DNA of 21,511 bases from Penium margaritaceum (taxonomy: Eukaryota; Streptophyta; Zygnematophyceae; Desmidiales; Peniaceae): contig SZWC01000839.1 in the NCBI GenBank assembly GCA_023375785.1, positions 215,166 to 236,676 on the forward strand. Direction: 5' to 3'. A program made the position numbers and the translations under genes. Positions 20,545 through 21,511 of the stretch are shown in pieces (position 1 is the stretch's first letter; each line of letters opens with the position of its first letter). Below the pieces are notes generated by a model that was not told the origin of the DNA, ran no database searches, and saw only the letters and a list, made by a program, of their open reading frames with translations.

Positions 20545-21511
20545 ACGCATCAATGAAAGAAAAAAAATTGGGAGGTCACATCATCATGAAAGAGTGCAAA
20601 CGCCTTTTTAACAATTTTAGTTTTTCTTACCACATACAATGCCCTCTTTCGTGTAGGCTAATTTCAAAATATACCCTTGTTAACGTTAAAGGTTTCATGG
20701 TTCCTTTTTTGCATGAAAATTACTACAACCTGTTCTAACTGAGCTAAACATACTTCCACTTATGGCATGGGGAGTCTTGAACCCCCTTAATCAAACTGAA
20801 CATAAATCCCCCTCAAATATTCTTAACCCCAAAAAATATTGTTTGTGGTTGTTTGAGGAAAATGTTGTGGTCAGCAGTCAGACGCCCCATGCATAACAAA
20901 TGATATGGAAATTTCTTCACTTTATCTAGATATGTTTCTTACCTCTAAACATGTGGATATGGCGTGTTCATAGATCAAAGTGTTGGATATAGGATATAAA
21001 ATCCTTAAATCATAGGATTGATACCTTTAGAATGACATCTGCGTGAATGGAGTTGAGCTCTTATTTTGCAAAAATGTAGAATGATGGAAACTTTTCCTTC
21101 CAATATTTAAGATTGTTTTAATTTCTTGTTAGTGTATGAATGAAGCCAATAGTAAAAACTATGTTCATGGATGTTTTTCTTCTTTTTCAAGGTGTTTTTT
21201 TCTAAATGGTCATTTGAATTTGTATTGATTTGTTTGAGATAAATTTTTGAAATATGTAAAAAGGTCATATTCCCTCTACATGTCCGTAATGACATATTTC
21301 CACGGTCTCTTTCACCCCATTTTGCTGATGATCATCCATGTTGGGCTGATTAAACATTGTTTTGTTGAGGATTCAAACTTTTTTTTACTAAAAAACTTTA
21401 CTTACAAAATCTTATTATTTCATCCTTCTTCAATTTGTTTCACCTGAAAATTTTCATCTCTTTTTTTCACTTCCATCATAATCCCAAAATGGACAGAGCC
21501 ATGAATTGTAA
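20545..21511. other. unassigned AT-rich region
   Basis: No recognised gene or repeat to the right edge. Frames of 60 to 66 codons occur (20553-20738, 21107-21295, 21247-21447). They look like chance frames in AT-rich DNA. Confidence 0.5.

Noticed and set aside
1..21511. CRISPR array, prokaryotic operon, phage or plasmid module
   Set aside because: There are no regularly spaced identical repeats, no closely packed genes and no ribosome-binding sites. The repeats present are diverged and irregular.

Overview
This window looks like a gene-poor, repeat-rich nuclear segment of a eukaryote, most likely a land plant. I found no intact gene that I can recognise. There are no closely packed open frames, no operon-like spacing, no ribosome-binding sites and no recognisable tRNA or rRNA gene. 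The plant call rests mainly on a miniature LTR retrotransposon with an initiator-Met-tRNA-type primer site, a common plant design, plus the microsatellites and old diverged repeats. It is an inference, and other eukaryotes are not excluded. One ambiguous base (n, about 20377) lies in the sequence.

Layout. 1-72 is an AGATAT hexanucleotide microsatellite. 73-4328 is unassigned; it has moderate-length open frames on both strands, none recognised, and one hairpin (2931-2959). 4334-4736 is a complete 403-bp TRIM-type element on the minus strand, with two LTRs of about 160 bp, a primer binding site, a polypurine tract and a near-perfect 5-bp target duplication. 5562-6352 is a G/T-rich array of diverged repeat monomers. 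7262-7650 holds a member of what appears to be the same wider repeat family. About 8570-10990 is a very long pyrimidine-rich tract on the plus strand, containing two pure CT microsatellites; its long overlapping open frames follow from the base composition. 10990-11855 is AT-rich and featureless.

From 11860 to 20455 the window is a mosaic of diverged repeats. One family has a GT-rich core next to C-runs and ends at G-runs (12503-13602 and 18688-19612). A second family carries a decayed reading frame of roughly 200 residues, present twice in the same orientation (14044-14640 and 16546-17138). Similarity continues downstream (to about 15200 and 17720), and upstream and downstream modules recur at 11860-12280. 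A third pair lies at 15190-15465 and 20130-20455.

Nothing here suggests genes acting together in a pathway. The best candidates for something undescribed are the decayed coding repeat with its modular flanks and the C-run/G-run bounded repeat family. All similarities were judged by eye and need alignment.
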